Positions 1 through 9,998 are shown, numbered from the stretch's first letter. The stretch is 64,000 nt of DNA from Sinorhizobium meliloti 4H41 (GCF_000375585.1 NZ_AQWP01000006.1:124001-188000), one strand, 5' to 3'. Program-made: numbers and translations. Notes: a model not told the origin generated them from the sequence alone.

Positions 1-1146
1 CATGTTGATTTCGCGACGGTCGATTGCAAGCGACAGCGCACGACGGACGCGCACGTCCCTGAGCAGCGGCCGCCACACCGGGTCGGCAGAGTTGAGGTTC
101 GGCAGCAGCGCCAGGCGTGACCCCGACGTCTTCTTCCAGAGCTTTACCTCGACCGGGTGCCGCTTCTCCGCATCTTTGAGATAGGTATAGTCAACGAAAT
201 CGACCCCATAGGCCTGCAGGTCGCTTTCGCCCGTGCCGGCCTTCGCCGGAATGAGCGAGGACGAACTGACGCTGAGCACGAACCGGTCGATATAAGGCAG
301 TTGCAAGCCGTTTTCGTCCACCCGATGGTAATAGGGATTGCGTTCGAACACGAACTGTTCGGCCGGCAGGGGCGTGGTGTTGCGCCACGGGTCGAGGGTC
401 GGCAAATCCGGATTTTCGGGCCGGTAAGAGCGCGCCATCCGCATGTGCAGCTGGCTCCACTTCTTGACCCGCTGTTCTTTCAGGAACGTCTTCAGCTTGT
501 CCTCGTCCTGATATTTTGTGTGGAACTGCTTCAAATAGGCCGAGGGCATGACGACGACCAGCGGCTGTGGTGCGGCGAGTTCCTGCAGGAAAACCGGGTT
601 CGGCATCGGCCAGGAATAACGAACCGTTCGCTCATCGACGATTTCGAACTTAGGCGCCTGCCCGTCCATGACCATCGCCGGCGGCAGGCCGGCCGGGGTC
701 AGATTCTCGTTGAGGAGCACGTCTTCGAAGCAGTAGCGGAAGTCCTCGGCGGTCAACGGCGTGCCGTCCGACCACTTGTGACCCTCGCGCAGATGAAAGG
801 TGAAGATACGATCCTCGACCGTCTCGTAGCTTTCGAGAATGTCGGGCTGGAGATTGAGCTTCTCGTCGTAGCCGACCAGGCGGGTATAGCCGTAGATCGT
901 CATCAGGCGAATGTCCTTCGCACTGCCGATCAGGCTCCGGATCGTGCCGCCGTGGCGGCCGGCCTTTCGTCCCATCGCCGCGACATCGATCACCCTTGGC
1001 GTCTTCGGCAATCGTTCGCCGACCGGCGGAAGCTTGCCTTCCTGAACGAGGGCGGCGAGCGCATCGGTTCCGCCTGCGGCCGCGAGCATTGCTTTTGGAA
1101 AGGCAGCCGAAGCGAGAATGCCAAGCGCGGTTCTTCGGGTGATCAT
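1..1146 (-). CDS. Family 5 (peptide/opine-type) ABC transporter solute-binding protein, C-terminus beyond window
   Basis: This is the periplasmic binding protein of a peptide-type ABC importer; 382 codons are present and the frame is still open at base 1. The N-terminus has a paired-arginine stretch (TRRTALG, residues 3-9) before a short alanine-rich segment, so Sec or Tat export is likely. [12 protein letters not shown] (residues 125-136) is the hallmark of SBP family 5, and near the cut end [11 protein letters not shown] is the usual 'R.A...AIDR' block. The ATG overlaps the stop of the upstream ATPase gene as ATGA, so the two are probably translationally coupled. Permease genes presumably follow outside the window. 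The substrate cannot be assigned. Confidence 0.88.
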   Translation of the reverse strand, partial: MITRRTALGILASAAFPKAMLAAAGGTDALAALVQEGKLPPVGERLPKTPRVIDVAAMGRKAGRHGGTIRSLIGSAKDIRLMTIYGYTRLVGYDEKLNLQPDILESYETVEDRIFTFHLREGHKWSDGTPLTAEDFRYCFEDVLLNENLTPAGLPPAMVMDGQAPKFEIVDERTVRYSWPMPNPVFLQELAAPQPLVVVMPSAYLKQFHTKYQDEDKLKTFLKEQRVKKWSQLHMRMARSYRPENPDLPTLDPWRNTTPLPAEQFVFERNPYYHRVDENGLQLPYIDRFVLSVSSSSLIPAKAGTGESDLQAYGVDFVDYTYLKDAEKRHPVEVKLWKKTSGSRLALLPNLNSADPVWRPLLRDVRVRRALSLAIDRREINM

Positions 1147-3035
1147 CGGCGTAACTCCCTGGCATCCACCGATTTGCGGGCGAGGACATAGTGCCCGCCA
1201 CCGAGATCGGCGGGAATAAGAGCACCGTTCTCGCCGCCGTCGGAAAATTGCGCGCCCCAGCGCTCCTGGTCCGATCCGCCGCTCGCCTGAAGGGAATCGA
1301 AGTCGAGCTTACGGTCGAGGTCGGGATAGGGAACGGCGGCGAGGAGCGACTTCGTGTAGGGGTGGACCGGATTGCGCATCAGCACCTCGCGCGGCGCCAG
1401 CTCCACGATCCGGCCCGCGCACATGACCGCGATCCGGTCGGCCATGTAGTCGACGACCGCGAGGTTGTGCGAGATGAACAGCATCGTCAGGCCGAGCTCT
1501 TTCTGCAAGTCCTTGAGAAGGTTCAGGATCTGTGCCTGCACAGAAACATCGAGCGCAGAAACGGGTTCATCGCAGATCAGAAGCTGCGGCACGAGCGCGA
1601 GCGCCCGGGCGATCCCGATGCGCTGCCGTTGGCCGCCGGAGAAGCTGTGGGGATAGCGATTGATGAAGCGCTGGTCGAGCCCCACCGCCTGCAAAAGGGA
1701 GCGAACGTGTTCCTCACGCGATTTCGGCGTCCCTCGGCCGTGAATCTCCAGCGGCTCGCTGAGGATGTTCTTCACCGTCATGCGCGGCGAAAGCGACGAG
1801 ACGGGATCCTGGAAGACCATCTGGATCTTCGCCCGCAAAGCCTTGAGTTCCCCGCCGTCGAGCTTAAGGACGTCGAGCGCGCCCTCCCCGTCGTCGAAGG
1901 TAATCGTGCCCCTGTCAGGCGTCACGGCCCGCATCAGGATCTTGCTCACGGTCGTCTTGCCGCAGCCGCTTTCGCCGACGAGCCCGAGGCATTCACCGCG
2001 GCGGATGTCGAAGCTGACATTGTCGACAGCGCGATGCCGATATGCAGTGCCGCTGCCGAACCAGCCGGAGCTGCGCGTGGAAAACGTCTTCGAAAGGTTG
2101 CGGACGGACACGAGGACATTGGGACCCGCGGCTTTCTTGACTTCGCGGTCGCCGACGATCGCGCCGGCCTTCACCGGCACCTCGCGCAACGCCTTCAGCC
2201 GCTCGCCCGGTTTCATGTCGAAGTGCGGCACGGCAGCCATCAAACCCTTGAGATAGGGATGCCGGGGATTACGGAAGATCGCATCCACAGGTCCTGCCTC
2301 GACGATCTCGCCGTGGTAGATAACGACCACCTCGTCGGCCATGTTGGCAACGACCCCGAGGTCGTGGGTGATCAGAAGCATGGCCATGTTGAGCTTGCTT
2401 TGAAGCTCGCGCAAAAGCTGCAATATTTGCGCCTGAACCGTCACGTCGAGGGCCGTCGTCGGTTCGTCCGCGATGAGCAGCGCCGGTCGGCAGATCAGCG
2501 CCATCGCGATCATCGCGCGCTGTCGCATGCCGCCGGAAAGTTCGAAGGGATACATGTCGTAGGCCCGCTTCGGATCGGAAAAGCCGACATAGCCGAGCAG
2601 TTCCTCCGTCCTCTCGCGGCGCCCTGCCTTGTCGGTATCCGTATGGATCTTCAGCACTTCCGAGATCTGGTTGCCGATCGTGTGAAGCGGCGACAGCGAG
2701 GTCATCGGCTCCTGGAAGATCTTGCTGATGCGTGCGCCGCGGATCTCCTGGATATCGCGCCCGTCCGTATCCAGCGAAAGCAGGTCGACGCCCTTTGCCT
2801 CGGCTTCGGGATCGTTGAACAACACCCGGCCGCCGACGCTTGCCACGCTCGGCAGGATGCCCATGATCGCCTGGCTGATGGCCGACTTGCCGGACCCGGA
2901 TTCGCCGACAAGCGCGGTCACCCTTCCGGGCAGAATTCTGAAATTCGCTCCCCGAACGGCTTCGACCTCGCCGCCCAGCACCGAGAATGTGATCCGCAGA
3001 CCCTCAACTCGCAGCAGGTCCGCTCCTGACGTCAT
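1143..3035 (-). CDS. Dual-domain ABC transporter ATPase (oligopeptide/dipeptide type)
   Basis: A 630-residue protein with two complete ABC ATPase domains fused, as in YejF/GsiA-type peptide importers. Domain 1 has Walker A GESGSGKS (residues 44-51), signature LSGGM (166-170) and Walker B LLIADEP (186-192). Domain 2 has Walker A GESGCGKT (354-361), signature FSGGQRQR (about 465-472) and Walker B LLICDEP. Each domain ends with the HPY segment of the oligopeptide/dipeptide C-terminal extension (RHPYLKGL and VHPYTKSL). It is the first visible gene of its operon, and its stop overlaps the start of the binding-protein gene. Having the ATPase ahead of the binding protein is a less common gene order. 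The cargo is unknown. Confidence 0.93.
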   Translation of the reverse strand: MTSGADLLRVEGLRITFSVLGGEVEAVRGANFRILPGRVTALVGESGSGKSAISQAIMGILPSVASVGGRVLFNDPEAEAKGVDLLSLDTDGRDIQEIRGARISKIFQEPMTSLSPLHTIGNQISEVLKIHTDTDKAGRRERTEELLGYVGFSDPKRAYDMYPFELSGGMRQRAMIAMALICRPALLIADEPTTALDVTVQAQILQLLRELQSKLNMAMLLITHDLGVVANMADEVVVIYHGEIVEAGPVDAIFRNPRHPYLKGLMAAVPHFDMKPGERLKALREVPVKAGAIVGDREVKKAAGPNVLVSVRNLSKTFSTRSSGWFGSGTAYRHRAVDNVSFDIRRGECLGLVGESGCGKTTVSKILMRAVTPDRGTITFDDGEGALDVLKLDGGELKALRAKIQMVFQDPVSSLSPRMTVKNILSEPLEIHGRGTPKSREEHVRSLLQAVGLDQRFINRYPHSFSGGQRQRIGIARALALVPQLLICDEPVSALDVSVQAQILNLLKDLQKELGLTMLFISHNLAVVDYMADRIAVMCAGRIVELAPREVLMRNPVHPYTKSLLAAVPYPDLDRKLDFDSLQASGGSDQERWGAQFSDGGENGALIPADLGGGHYVLARKSVDARELRR

Positions 3036-3255
3036 CGCAGCACGCTTCCCTCAATACCCCTCCTGCACAATTCCAACTCGAGGCCGCCCCCAAAATAAAA
3101 TCATGCAGCCACTTCCTGCAGCGCCGCGCGTCTGACCCCGCGTGCAAAGCTAGCCCCGCCGGAGGCACCGTAACTTTTTGCCACTCAAAAACAGTAGCCT
3201 AGGTTAAACGGGCTGTCCAGCAGGCCACCGGAAGGTCAGGAAGCGTGGAGCGGCA

Positions 3256-4224
3256 TTAAGAGAACGGGCAGCTGCCGTTGGTCAGGACGTCCTCGCAGCG
3301 CGGGGAACGCCGGAAATCGTCGTAATAGAGCGTCCAATCGGTCGTATCGGCGGCCCGATAAGGTCCGAACTTGAAATACTGGTTCTCACCGAGACCCTTG
3401 TCCGCATGGCCCACATGGCCTTTGACGGAGACGATCGGCTGGCCGTTGGCAAAGAGCTCTATATGGCCCGAGCCGTCGGGACCGGGTTTCGTGAAGACGA
3501 CGAAATCGATCCAGCCGGACTTCGGATCCGGCAAGGGATTGCCATGGTTGGTAATGGTGATCCCGTCCGTGCATGAATTGAAGAGGCTGCCGTCTTCCGG
3601 CTTCCAGTTGCCGTCGGTCGCCACCAGCATGCGCATCTGGTTGACTTCCGGACGGAGCCAGACCGGCGCCTGGCCTGGGGCGCAACGCGCCGCTACGCCA
3701 TCAGGGCCGGCGGTGACCGGAGGCAGATCGTTGGTTTCGACCGTGGCGAAGAGCTTTCCAAAATTCATGCGCAGCGCCAGAAAGGGGCTGAAGTCGCCCT
3801 CGGCACCGGGATCGATCTCTCGCTTCCACTGTGCGATGAGATAGCGGTGGTCGTCGCTCGGCACCGGATCGTCGAACTTGACCGAGAAGCCGTACCAGAC
3901 CCCCTTGTCGTAGGGCACCCGCAACTCGGTCTTTTCCCAGATCTCCGCGCGTTCGCTGCAGCCGTCGTGATCCGCCGGGCAATTCGGCACGATGCTAAGC
4001 TTCAGCCCGCCGTTGCCTGTGCGTTTGACGGCGCTCTGGAACTCGTATGTGCCGGCGCTCTGCTCGAAATTCTTGCGATAGTAGAGCCCCCCTTCAGGCG
4101 CGAAATCCGTGCCCTCGAAACCATCGAACAATTTCCGTTCGTAGACTGCCGGCTCCTCCGCCGACTGGGCATAAGTGAGACTCGGCAAGGCAATCGCCGC
4201 CGCCAGCAGAGCTATACGAAACAT
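3256..4224 (-). CDS. Secreted polysaccharide lyase, heparin-lyase-I-like fold
   Basis: The protein looks like the single-domain 'polysaccharide lyase' family (heparin lyase I/alginate lyase-like jelly roll), which cleaves uronic-acid-containing polymers by beta-elimination. From the second ATG (4224) it has a clean signal peptide (MFRIALLAAAIALPSLTYAQ), and GAGGGG-like purines (GAGGGG) lie just ahead of this ATG. The upstream in-frame ATG at 4236 overlaps the cyclase stop but has no ribosome site. Family-like segments include the GVWYGFSVKF strand and the IAQWKREID and FVVFTKPG blocks. It could trim or degrade polysaccharide made by genes later in the window. The substrate is inferred only from this context. 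Confidence 0.75.
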   Translation of the reverse strand: MFRIALLAAAIALPSLTYAQSAEEPAVYERKLFDGFEGTDFAPEGGLYYRKNFEQSAGTYEFQSAVKRTGNGGLKLSIVPNCPADHDGCSERAEIWEKTELRVPYDKGVWYGFSVKFDDPVPSDDHRYLIAQWKREIDPGAEGDFSPFLALRMNFGKLFATVETNDLPPVTAGPDGVAARCAPGQAPVWLRPEVNQMRMLVATDGNWKPEDGSLFNSCTDGITITNHGNPLPDPKSGWIDFVVFTKPGPDGSGHIELFANGQPIVSVKGHVGHADKGLGENQYFKFGPYRAADTTDWTLYYDDFRRSPRCEDVLTNGSCPFS

Positions 4225-4232
4225 CGGTCCCC

Positions 4233-5582
4233 TCATTGCAGCATCTTGTCGATCAGACCGCGCGGGCCGGGCGGCCGCTTCTTGTTGCGGTAGAGCAACA
4301 TGACATGCTCCGCCTCGGAAAGTCCATCCTCGGTTGCATCATATGCCCGCTCCTGCGCGATTGCGGCAAGTGCGGTATCCCGCGGGTAGAGGACCGTGAA
4401 CTTCTGACGAACCCCGCGCAGTTTCTCCTGCCCGAGCGTTTGCCATTCCCCGCCGCAATAATTCACGAAGGCCTCGCTCGCGACGACGTTGTGGGCATAT
4501 TTCTTCGTCAGATTCTGCAGCCGCTGTACCTCGTTCACCGCAGAGCCGAACACCGAGAAGGTCAGCCGGTCGCGCAGGCCGACATTGCCGAACATGACGT
4601 TCCCGACATGCAGGGCGATGCCGTAGCCGATCGGGTCGCGGCCCTGCGTCCTGCGTTCCGCGTTGAGGGCGGCCATGCGCGCCGTCGCCGCGCCCACGGC
4701 GGCGAATGCCTCGCGGCTGGCCATCTCCGACGGCTCCTTGTGCCGGCCGCAGGGATAAACGCCGATGAAGCCGTCGCCGATGAAGCTCAGTATCTGTCCG
4801 CCGTTGCGGTTGAAGGGCGTGGCGATCGCGTCGAAGAATCCGTTCAACGACTCGATATAGGCCTGCCGGCCTTCCTTTTCGGCAAGCATCGTCGACTGAC
4901 GCATATCCGCCATGACGAGAACTGCGCGTACCGTCTCGCCGTCGCCCCGCCGGACCTGGCCGCTCATCACGCGCCGCCCGGCATTGGCGCCAAGATAGGT
5001 GGTCAGCATGTTGTCGGCGAGCTTGCCGAGCACGGCCACTTTGGCAGCGATCGCCAGATGGTTCTGAAGTCTGAGAAGGGCTGCGATGACGTCGTCGCTG
5101 AAACCACCCTGACGGTCCGTCGTCCACGAGCCGACCATTCCGTGTTCGGATTCGGCTCCAAGAGGTTGCATGAAGGCTATGTAGTCGGTCGCTCCCTGCT
5201 CCTTCAGCTCGTCCAGAATCGGAAACTCCGAGGGCAAGGCGGGATCGATCCGGCGCCTGACATGATCGAGATTGTTGCTGAGAAGGTAATAATACGGGCT
5301 GTGCAGGAATCGCTCGGGATTGAGCGCCAATTCCTCATGGCGCAGACCGCTCACCTCGACACCCTGACCTCGCCACCAGGTGAAGCCGAGGGCGTCGTAA
5401 AGCGGGTGAAGCATCGAGAAAGACAGATGGACGCGCATGAGCGGCAGGCCCGCCGCCGCCAACCGCTCGCAGAAACCGCGCACGATGGTTTCGAGTGTTT
5501 CGTCGCTGAGCGAGGTTCGCATGAGCCAGTCGGCGACCTTGTCCAGGAGGATTTGGGAAACGTTGTCGTTGATCGGGCTCAT
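4233..5582 (-). CDS. Class III adenylate/guanylate cyclase with N-terminal sensory-type domain
   Basis: A 449-residue protein. Residues 1-210 form a rhizobial-type N-terminal region with no visible membrane segment, and residues 217-420 are a class III nucleotidyl cyclase catalytic domain. Metal-binding aspartates are present in VMADMRQS (D226) and FIGDGF (D270), as is the transition-state pair in VNEVQR (N350, R354). The purine-selecting residues are not standard: the Lys before the GD motif is Ser266, and the Asp expected in the next strand is Thr341 (RLTFSVFG). Thr at the latter position occurs in class IIIb enzymes. Product specificity (cAMP or cGMP), or even activity, is therefore uncertain. 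Its stop overlaps an in-frame ATG of the lyase gene. Confidence 0.88.
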   Translation of the reverse strand: MSPINDNVSQILLDKVADWLMRTSLSDETLETIVRGFCERLAAAGLPLMRVHLSFSMLHPLYDALGFTWWRGQGVEVSGLRHEELALNPERFLHSPYYYLLSNNLDHVRRRIDPALPSEFPILDELKEQGATDYIAFMQPLGAESEHGMVGSWTTDRQGGFSDDVIAALLRLQNHLAIAAKVAVLGKLADNMLTTYLGANAGRRVMSGQVRRGDGETVRAVLVMADMRQSTMLAEKEGRQAYIESLNGFFDAIATPFNRNGGQILSFIGDGFIGVYPCGRHKEPSEMASREAFAAVGAATARMAALNAERRTQGRDPIGYGIALHVGNVMFGNVGLRDRLTFSVFGSAVNEVQRLQNLTKKYAHNVVASEAFVNYCGGEWQTLGQEKLRGVRQKFTVLYPRDTALAAIAQERAYDATEDGLSEAEHVMLLYRNKKRPPGPRGLIDKMLQ

Positions 5583-6030
5583 GCCATGTCCTCATCGTCG
5601 CGGCAACGGTCGCCACCGGCGCCGACCGCGAAGCAGCGATCGCTCGCTCGCGGTAGCACTGAAGTGGGTACCCGTCAGTGAAAGAAGGCTCCCGCCGCCT
5701 CCCGCGGCCGTTCGTGCAGCGATCGGGTCACCGCTGCGCTCCTGCAGATATTCACCGGGGAGCACATTTTCCAGAGACCACGAGCGATTTTTGATCGTTG
5801 CCGGATCGTACACGCAACAAGCCTGCGCATTGCACCCTGAAATTGCTGGGGTCCCTCACGACCGCATGCCTGCCCGGGCCAGACAAAACGACGCAGGCCT
5901 TGAGGCGCGCGGCTTCGCTGACGGCGCGCCGCGCTTGACTTGCGGCGGCTTTCCCGCCAACAAAACGGCACCGGGCTCCGCAGCCGGATCGCTGAAGCGG
6001 CCCTCCCGGCAACAGAACTGGAAGCCAATC
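5583..6030. other. Intergenic region between divergent cyclase and UDP-sugar dehydrogenase genes
   Basis: About 450 bases without a convincing gene. An open frame continuous with the downstream dehydrogenase runs through it, but it begins inside the opposite-strand cyclase gene and its translation resembles no family. Promoters for both flanking genes must lie here; I could not single out a clear -35/-10 pair or operator. Confidence 0.5.
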
Positions 6031-7368
6031 TTGACCTCTGCGCATCACGACAGGCTGCTCGAATCGATCTCCGACCGCACCGCCCGCGTCGGCGTCATCG
6101 GCCTCGGCTATGTCGGCCTGCCGCTTGCCGTCGCAATCGCGCGCTCCGGCTTCCATGTCACCGGTTTCGACATAGACCCGGGCAAGATCGTCGCGCTCGA
6201 CGCCGGGAGCTCCTATATCGAAGCGGTTTCGGACGCGGCGCTTGCCCGCGAAGCCGGCGCCGGGCGGTTCCGCTCCACGACCGACTTTTCGGACCTTGGC
6301 ATTTGCGACGTCATCATCATCTGCGTGCCGACGCCGCTCACCAGGCACCGCGATCCCGACCTCTCCTTCGTGGAGAATACGTCGCGCGAGATCGCTGACC
6401 GCTTGCGGCCGGGTCAGCTCGTCGTTCTGGAATCGACCACCTATCCCGGCACCACCGACGGTATCGTGCGCTCCATCCTGGAGGAAACGGGGCTCAAGTC
6501 CGGCGCCGACTTCTTCATCGGATTCTCGCCGGAGCGGGAAGACCCGGGCAATCGCGCTTACGAGACCACGAGCATCCCCAAGGTCGTGGCCGGAGACGGC
6601 CCAATGGCGGCAACGCTGATGGAGCGGTTCTATGCCGCCGTGGTCACGACGGTGGTTCCGGTTTCGTCCAACGCGACCGCAGAGGCGGTGAAACTGACCG
6701 AGAATATCTTCCGCGCCGTCAACATCGCCCTCGTGAACGAACTCAAGGTCGTCTACGAGGCGATGGGCATCGATGTCTGGGAGGTGATCGATGCCGCCAA
6801 GACCAAGCCCTTCGGCTACATGCCCTTCTATCCGGGACCCGGGCTCGGCGGCCACTGCATTCCAATCGATCCGTTTTATCTGACATGGAAATCCCGGGAG
6901 TACGAGCTGCCGACGCGCTTCATCGAACTCGCCGGCGAGATCAATTCGGCAATGCCCCGTCACGTTGTGGCAAGGCTGGCCGAGGCGCTCGACCGGCGGG
7001 AGGGCAAGGCGCTCAGCCGCTCGGCGGTGCTCGTCATCGGCCTCGCCTACAAGAAGAATGTTCCGGACATTCGTGAAAGCCCCTCCCTGAAGCTGATAGA
7101 GCTCATCGAGGAGCGTGGCGGCAGGGCCGCCTTCTACGACCCCCATGTGGATGAAATTCCCTCGACCCGAGAACACATGGCCTTGAAGGGCCGGCGGTCG
7201 GTCGTCTTCGACCAAGCGACGGTTCGCGGCTTCGATGCCGTGCTTATCGCGACCGACCACGACGCGGTGGACTATGCCGCGCTTGCCGACTGGGCGCCGC
7301 TGATCGTCGACACGCGCAACGTCTTCGCGCGCCACGGCCTTGCTGCCGAGCACATCGTCAAGGCTTGA
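6031..7368 (+). CDS. Nucleotide-sugar 6-dehydrogenase (UDP-HexNAc dehydrogenase, WbpA/TviB type)
   Basis: Oxidises C6 of a UDP-sugar to the uronic acid with two NAD+. From the TTG at 6031 (GGAAG six bases upstream) the protein is 445 residues, normal for the family. VGVIGLGYVGLPLA (about residues 20-33) is the Rossmann dinucleotide loop, and the catalytic cysteine is C276 in GGHCIPIDPFY. That motif marks the UDP-GlcNAc/ManNAc branch rather than UDP-glucose dehydrogenase, which usually has GGSCFPKD. No in-frame ATG exists near this point, so the TTG start is preferred. It probably supplies an N-acetyl-hexosaminuronic acid for the polysaccharide genes downstream. Its last 11 bases overlap the end of the opposite-strand DUF3095 gene. 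Confidence 0.9.
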   Translation: MTSAHHDRLLESISDRTARVGVIGLGYVGLPLAVAIARSGFHVTGFDIDPGKIVALDAGSSYIEAVSDAALAREAGAGRFRSTTDFSDLGICDVIIICVPTPLTRHRDPDLSFVENTSREIADRLRPGQLVVLESTTYPGTTDGIVRSILEETGLKSGADFFIGFSPEREDPGNRAYETTSIPKVVAGDGPMAATLMERFYAAVVTTVVPVSSNATAEAVKLTENIFRAVNIALVNELKVVYEAMGIDVWEVIDAAKTKPFGYMPFYPGPGLGGHCIPIDPFYLTWKSREYELPTRFIELAGEINSAMPRHVVARLAEALDRREGKALSRSAVLVIGLAYKKNVPDIRESPSLKLIELIEERGGRAAFYDPHVDEIPSTREHMALKGRRSVVFDQATVRGFDAVLIATDHDAVDYAALADWAPLIVDTRNVFARHGLAAEHIVKA

Positions 7369-8569
7369 CCCTGGGGGGAATATCCCCGACGCGTGACAGG
7401 TCCCCTTCGGAAAGACCGGCCTTCAGGTTCCGGGCGGCCACTGCGTAGCCGCCGGCCGCACCGTCGATGAAGTGCATGTGGTCCCTGCTCATCGGGCTCG
7501 GAACGATGCACGTCATCAGCGCCGAATCCTGCCGGTGAAGCCCGTAGCGGCATATGCCCGCCGCCGCGCCCTGCGTCAGCCGTTCCTCGATACGGCGCAG
7601 CCGCTCGAGACTGACGTCGATCGTCATCTTCAGCGCGTCGTCGAACTTGCGGAAGTCCGAATTGCTGGCGAGGTCGCGCGCGTATCGCTTGACGTCGAAC
7701 GGTCCGAAATTGATGCCGAGCCTGAAACAGAGAAACAGTGCAAGGCTCTGCGCCGCAACGAAGGACCAGGCGAGGAAGCGCCGGCCCCTCGGCGCGACGG
7801 CGCGCGATTCCACCGTAATGCCGCGCACGGAAAGGTGCGGCTCGGGTCCTTTTTCCGGTACCGGGTGCCCGCCTCGCTCCTCCCCCTCGGCCAGGGACAC
7901 GATGTCGCCGATCAGCGCCTGGTATTCGGGACCGATGCCGCGCTCCCCCGGCACCGCGATAATGGAGACGATCGCTCCGTGGTGCGAGACGATCGGATTC
8001 CAGCGGCATGACAATCCTGTCAGGTCGGGTCTCGTGCCGGGCGGCGCGGCCTCGATCTGGTAGCGGCCCGCCTTCATTTCCGCTTCCGCCCAACTGGCAC
8101 CACCGCCGGAAAACATGGCGTAGGAGACCTCCTCGCTCGCCTTGAAGCGGGCGACACGCATGTCGAACCCGCTGGCGCGCACGTCGGATACCGGGACGAT
8201 TGCGGCGCGAAGCTCAAGGCCCAGTTCCTCCGCCACCCATGTCTTGGCCGCGGCGAGCACGTCCTTCGCTTTTGCCGCCAGCGTTCCGGGCACGGCGGCG
8301 AGCGCCCCGTCACCGCCGAAGACGAAGGCGAGGTTTTTCTCGTCGAGCCCGTTCATGAGCGCCGAGATGACGCTCGCGCCCGCCATGTTCACGCTCTTGT
8401 ATCGCCCTTCGGCGATCGCTCCCGTCGAATTGACGATATCGGCAACGGCGAGCCACCAGCCGTCTGGCAAGGGCCGGTAGTTGGACTCGTCGGCGACCCC
8501 TTCGAATGCCTCGAAAAGAGGGAGGCCCGCGTAAAATTCCCTGTCGGCCGGCTGCACCATCGTTGCCAA
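7358..8569 (-). CDS. DUF3095 family protein, cyclase-like core
   Basis: A 403-residue protein of the uncharacterised DUF3095 family. Residues 40-90 resemble a nucleotidyl cyclase core: WLAVADIVNST (D44) looks like the first metal-binding strand, and FVFGGDGA (D87) like the second. A single possible hydrophobic segment (WSFVAAQSLALFLCF, near residues 268-282) follows a basic patch. Known function: none that I can state. Two genes away lies a true class III cyclase, and the divergent neighbour is a metallo-beta-lactamase-fold hydrolase, suggesting a role in nucleotide signalling (inference). Its 3' end overlaps the convergent dehydrogenase gene by 11 bases. Confidence 0.8.
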   Translation of the reverse strand: MATMVQPADREFYAGLPLFEAFEGVADESNYRPLPDGWWLAVADIVNSTGAIAEGRYKSVNMAGASVISALMNGLDEKNLAFVFGGDGALAAVPGTLAAKAKDVLAAAKTWVAEELGLELRAAIVPVSDVRASGFDMRVARFKASEEVSYAMFSGGGASWAEAEMKAGRYQIEAAPPGTRPDLTGLSCRWNPIVSHHGAIVSIIAVPGERGIGPEYQALIGDIVSLAEGEERGGHPVPEKGPEPHLSVRGITVESRAVAPRGRRFLAWSFVAAQSLALFLCFRLGINFGPFDVKRYARDLASNSDFRKFDDALKMTIDVSLERLRRIEERLTQGAAAGICRYGLHRQDSALMTCIVPSPMSRDHMHFIDGAAGGYAVAARNLKAGLSEGDLSRVGDIPPRVKP

Positions 8570-8788
8570 ACTCCTAGAGGCGACATCTGTTGCTGATTTC
8601 CAGGCTGGAGCGATTTCAGCCGATTACGACGGATAAAGCACCTTCGCTTCGATGGATAGATTTCTCTTCTCGCCATGCAATGCGTGCGCGACGGCGCCAA
8701 TGGCATTGCAGGACCCTCATGATTTGTGCTTGTCTAATCACTACGCCCGGGCAAAATGCCACGGCAGGCAGGATAAAGCCGGAACGGA

Positions 8789-9619
8789 ATGCAGGACGAT
8801 ACATTTCGAGTGAAGTTTTGGGGCGTAAGAGGCAGCTTGCCGGTATCCGGCGAGCAGTTCCTGCACTACGGAGGAAACACGCCCTGCATCGAAATTCGCT
8901 GCGGCAAAGAGGTGCTGATATTCGACGCGGGCTCGGGCCTGCGCGAGGCCGGGCTGTCGCTGATGTCCGAAGGTATCGCCGAATTCGATGTTTTTTTCAC
9001 CCACACCCATTACGATCACATCATCGGCCTGCCCTATTTTAAGCCGATCTACCGCTGCAGCTCCGCAGTCCGCTTCTGGTCCGGCCATCTCCACGGCACG
9101 ATGTCCACGGCCGAAATGATCAACGAGTTCATGAGACCGCCATGGTTCCCGGTCGGAACGGGCATCTGCCAGGCGAGCCTCGACACCGTCGATTTCCGTC
9201 CGGGTGAAACACTATCGCCGCGAGAAGAGATTTCCATTCGCACCATGAGCCTCGTGCATCCGGGGGGATGTGTCGGCTACCGTATCGAATGGGGCGGACG
9301 GGCGGTCGCGCTCGTCTACGACACGGAACACGAACCCGGGATTCTCGACCCCGCACTCCTCGATTTCATCGCCGGAGCCGATCTGATGATCTATGACTGC
9401 ACCTATCTGGAAAGCGAGATGCCGACCTTCCGCGGCTACGGACACTCGACCGGGATGCATGGATCAAAGCTCGCCAAAGCCGCCGGCGTCACGCGCCTCG
9501 CCATGTTCCACCACGATCCGTCGCGCACCGACGCCGCACTCGCCGCCATGGAACAGGAAGTCCACGCCTTCTTCTCGGGTGCCTTTGCCGCGTGCGACCG
9601 TCAGGTCATCGATCTATAA
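8789..9619 (+). CDS. MBL-fold metallo-hydrolase
   Basis: A 276-residue protein of the metallo-beta-lactamase fold. The zinc motif is THTHYDH (H72, H74, D76, H77), preceded by FWGVRGSLP and LIFDAGSG, an arrangement seen in Lactamase_B_2-type enzymes that include cyclic-nucleotide phosphodiesterases. Further conserved acids and histidines are D-T-E-H (residues 177-180 region), GHST and FHHDP. There is no signal peptide, so it acts in the cytoplasm. It is divergent from the DUF3095 gene with a 219-base gap, and a class III cyclase lies nearby. A phosphodiesterase role opposing the cyclase is plausible but inferred from position. Confidence 0.85.
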   Translation: MQDDTFRVKFWGVRGSLPVSGEQFLHYGGNTPCIEIRCGKEVLIFDAGSGLREAGLSLMSEGIAEFDVFFTHTHYDHIIGLPYFKPIYRCSSAVRFWSGHLHGTMSTAEMINEFMRPPWFPVGTGICQASLDTVDFRPGETLSPREEISIRTMSLVHPGGCVGYRIEWGGRAVALVYDTEHEPGILDPALLDFIAGADLMIYDCTYLESEMPTFRGYGHSTGMHGSKLAKAAGVTRLAMFHHDPSRTDAALAAMEQEVHAFFSGAFAACDRQVIDL

Positions 9620-9680
9620 GATCTGCGACACGGTTACTGCTGAAATGCTCGGCTGATTCGCGCCGGTCACAACCCAGGCG

Positions 9681-9998
9681 TCAGCACTCCTGCCCGCCCT
9701 CTCTGAGCAAAGCCACCCCCTCGGAATGGGTCACCTTTGGGACTCCGTCGAAATAAGGGCTGACGAGACGCCGCCATTCCTGGAAATCATGAGAATTGCG
9801 GAAGCCGACCATGTGGTCGTCGACCGTGTCCCATTTGACCAGCAGACGATAAAGATGCGGCGTCTCGACGACCCGGTGCAGCGCCACGCCGTGGCAGCCT
9901 TTCGCCCTCAGAAACAGGGGCGCCGCTCGTGACACGCCCGCTTCGAATTGCGCCTCGCTGCCGGGTTTGACGGAAATCTCCGCGACTTCAACGATCAT
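9681..9998 (-). CDS. Antibiotic biosynthesis monooxygenase (ABM) domain protein
   Basis: A 105-residue single ABM domain, the ferredoxin-like fold of small cofactor-free monooxygenases (YgiN type) and related non-enzymatic proteins. The sequence has the usual order: VEVAEISVKPG strand, a helix ending in AKGC, HRVVETPHLYRLLVKWD and the HDFQEWR helix. It is the last gene of the long catabolic operon and its ATG overlaps the stop of the cupin gene as ATGA. Within this operon it may oxidise an intermediate or protect against a quinone-like by-product. The substrate is unknown. Confidence 0.8.
   Translation of the reverse strand: MIVEVAEISVKPGSEAQFEAGVSRAAPLFLRAKGCHGVALHRVVETPHLYRLLVKWDTVDDHMVGFRNSHDFQEWRRLVSPYFDGVPKVTHSEGVALLREGGQEC

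Noticed and set aside
1191-3029. 612-codon plus-strand open frame opposite the dual ATPase gene
   Set aside because: Its translation is low-complexity, Arg/Asp/His-rich and matches no family; the opposite strand encodes a clear ABC ATPase with all motifs. High GC keeps the antisense frame open.
5437-6030. N-terminal extension of about 200 codons for the UDP-sugar dehydrogenase
   Set aside because: It begins inside the cyclase gene on the other strand and is non-homologous; the TTG at 6031 gives the normal length and has a ribosome site.
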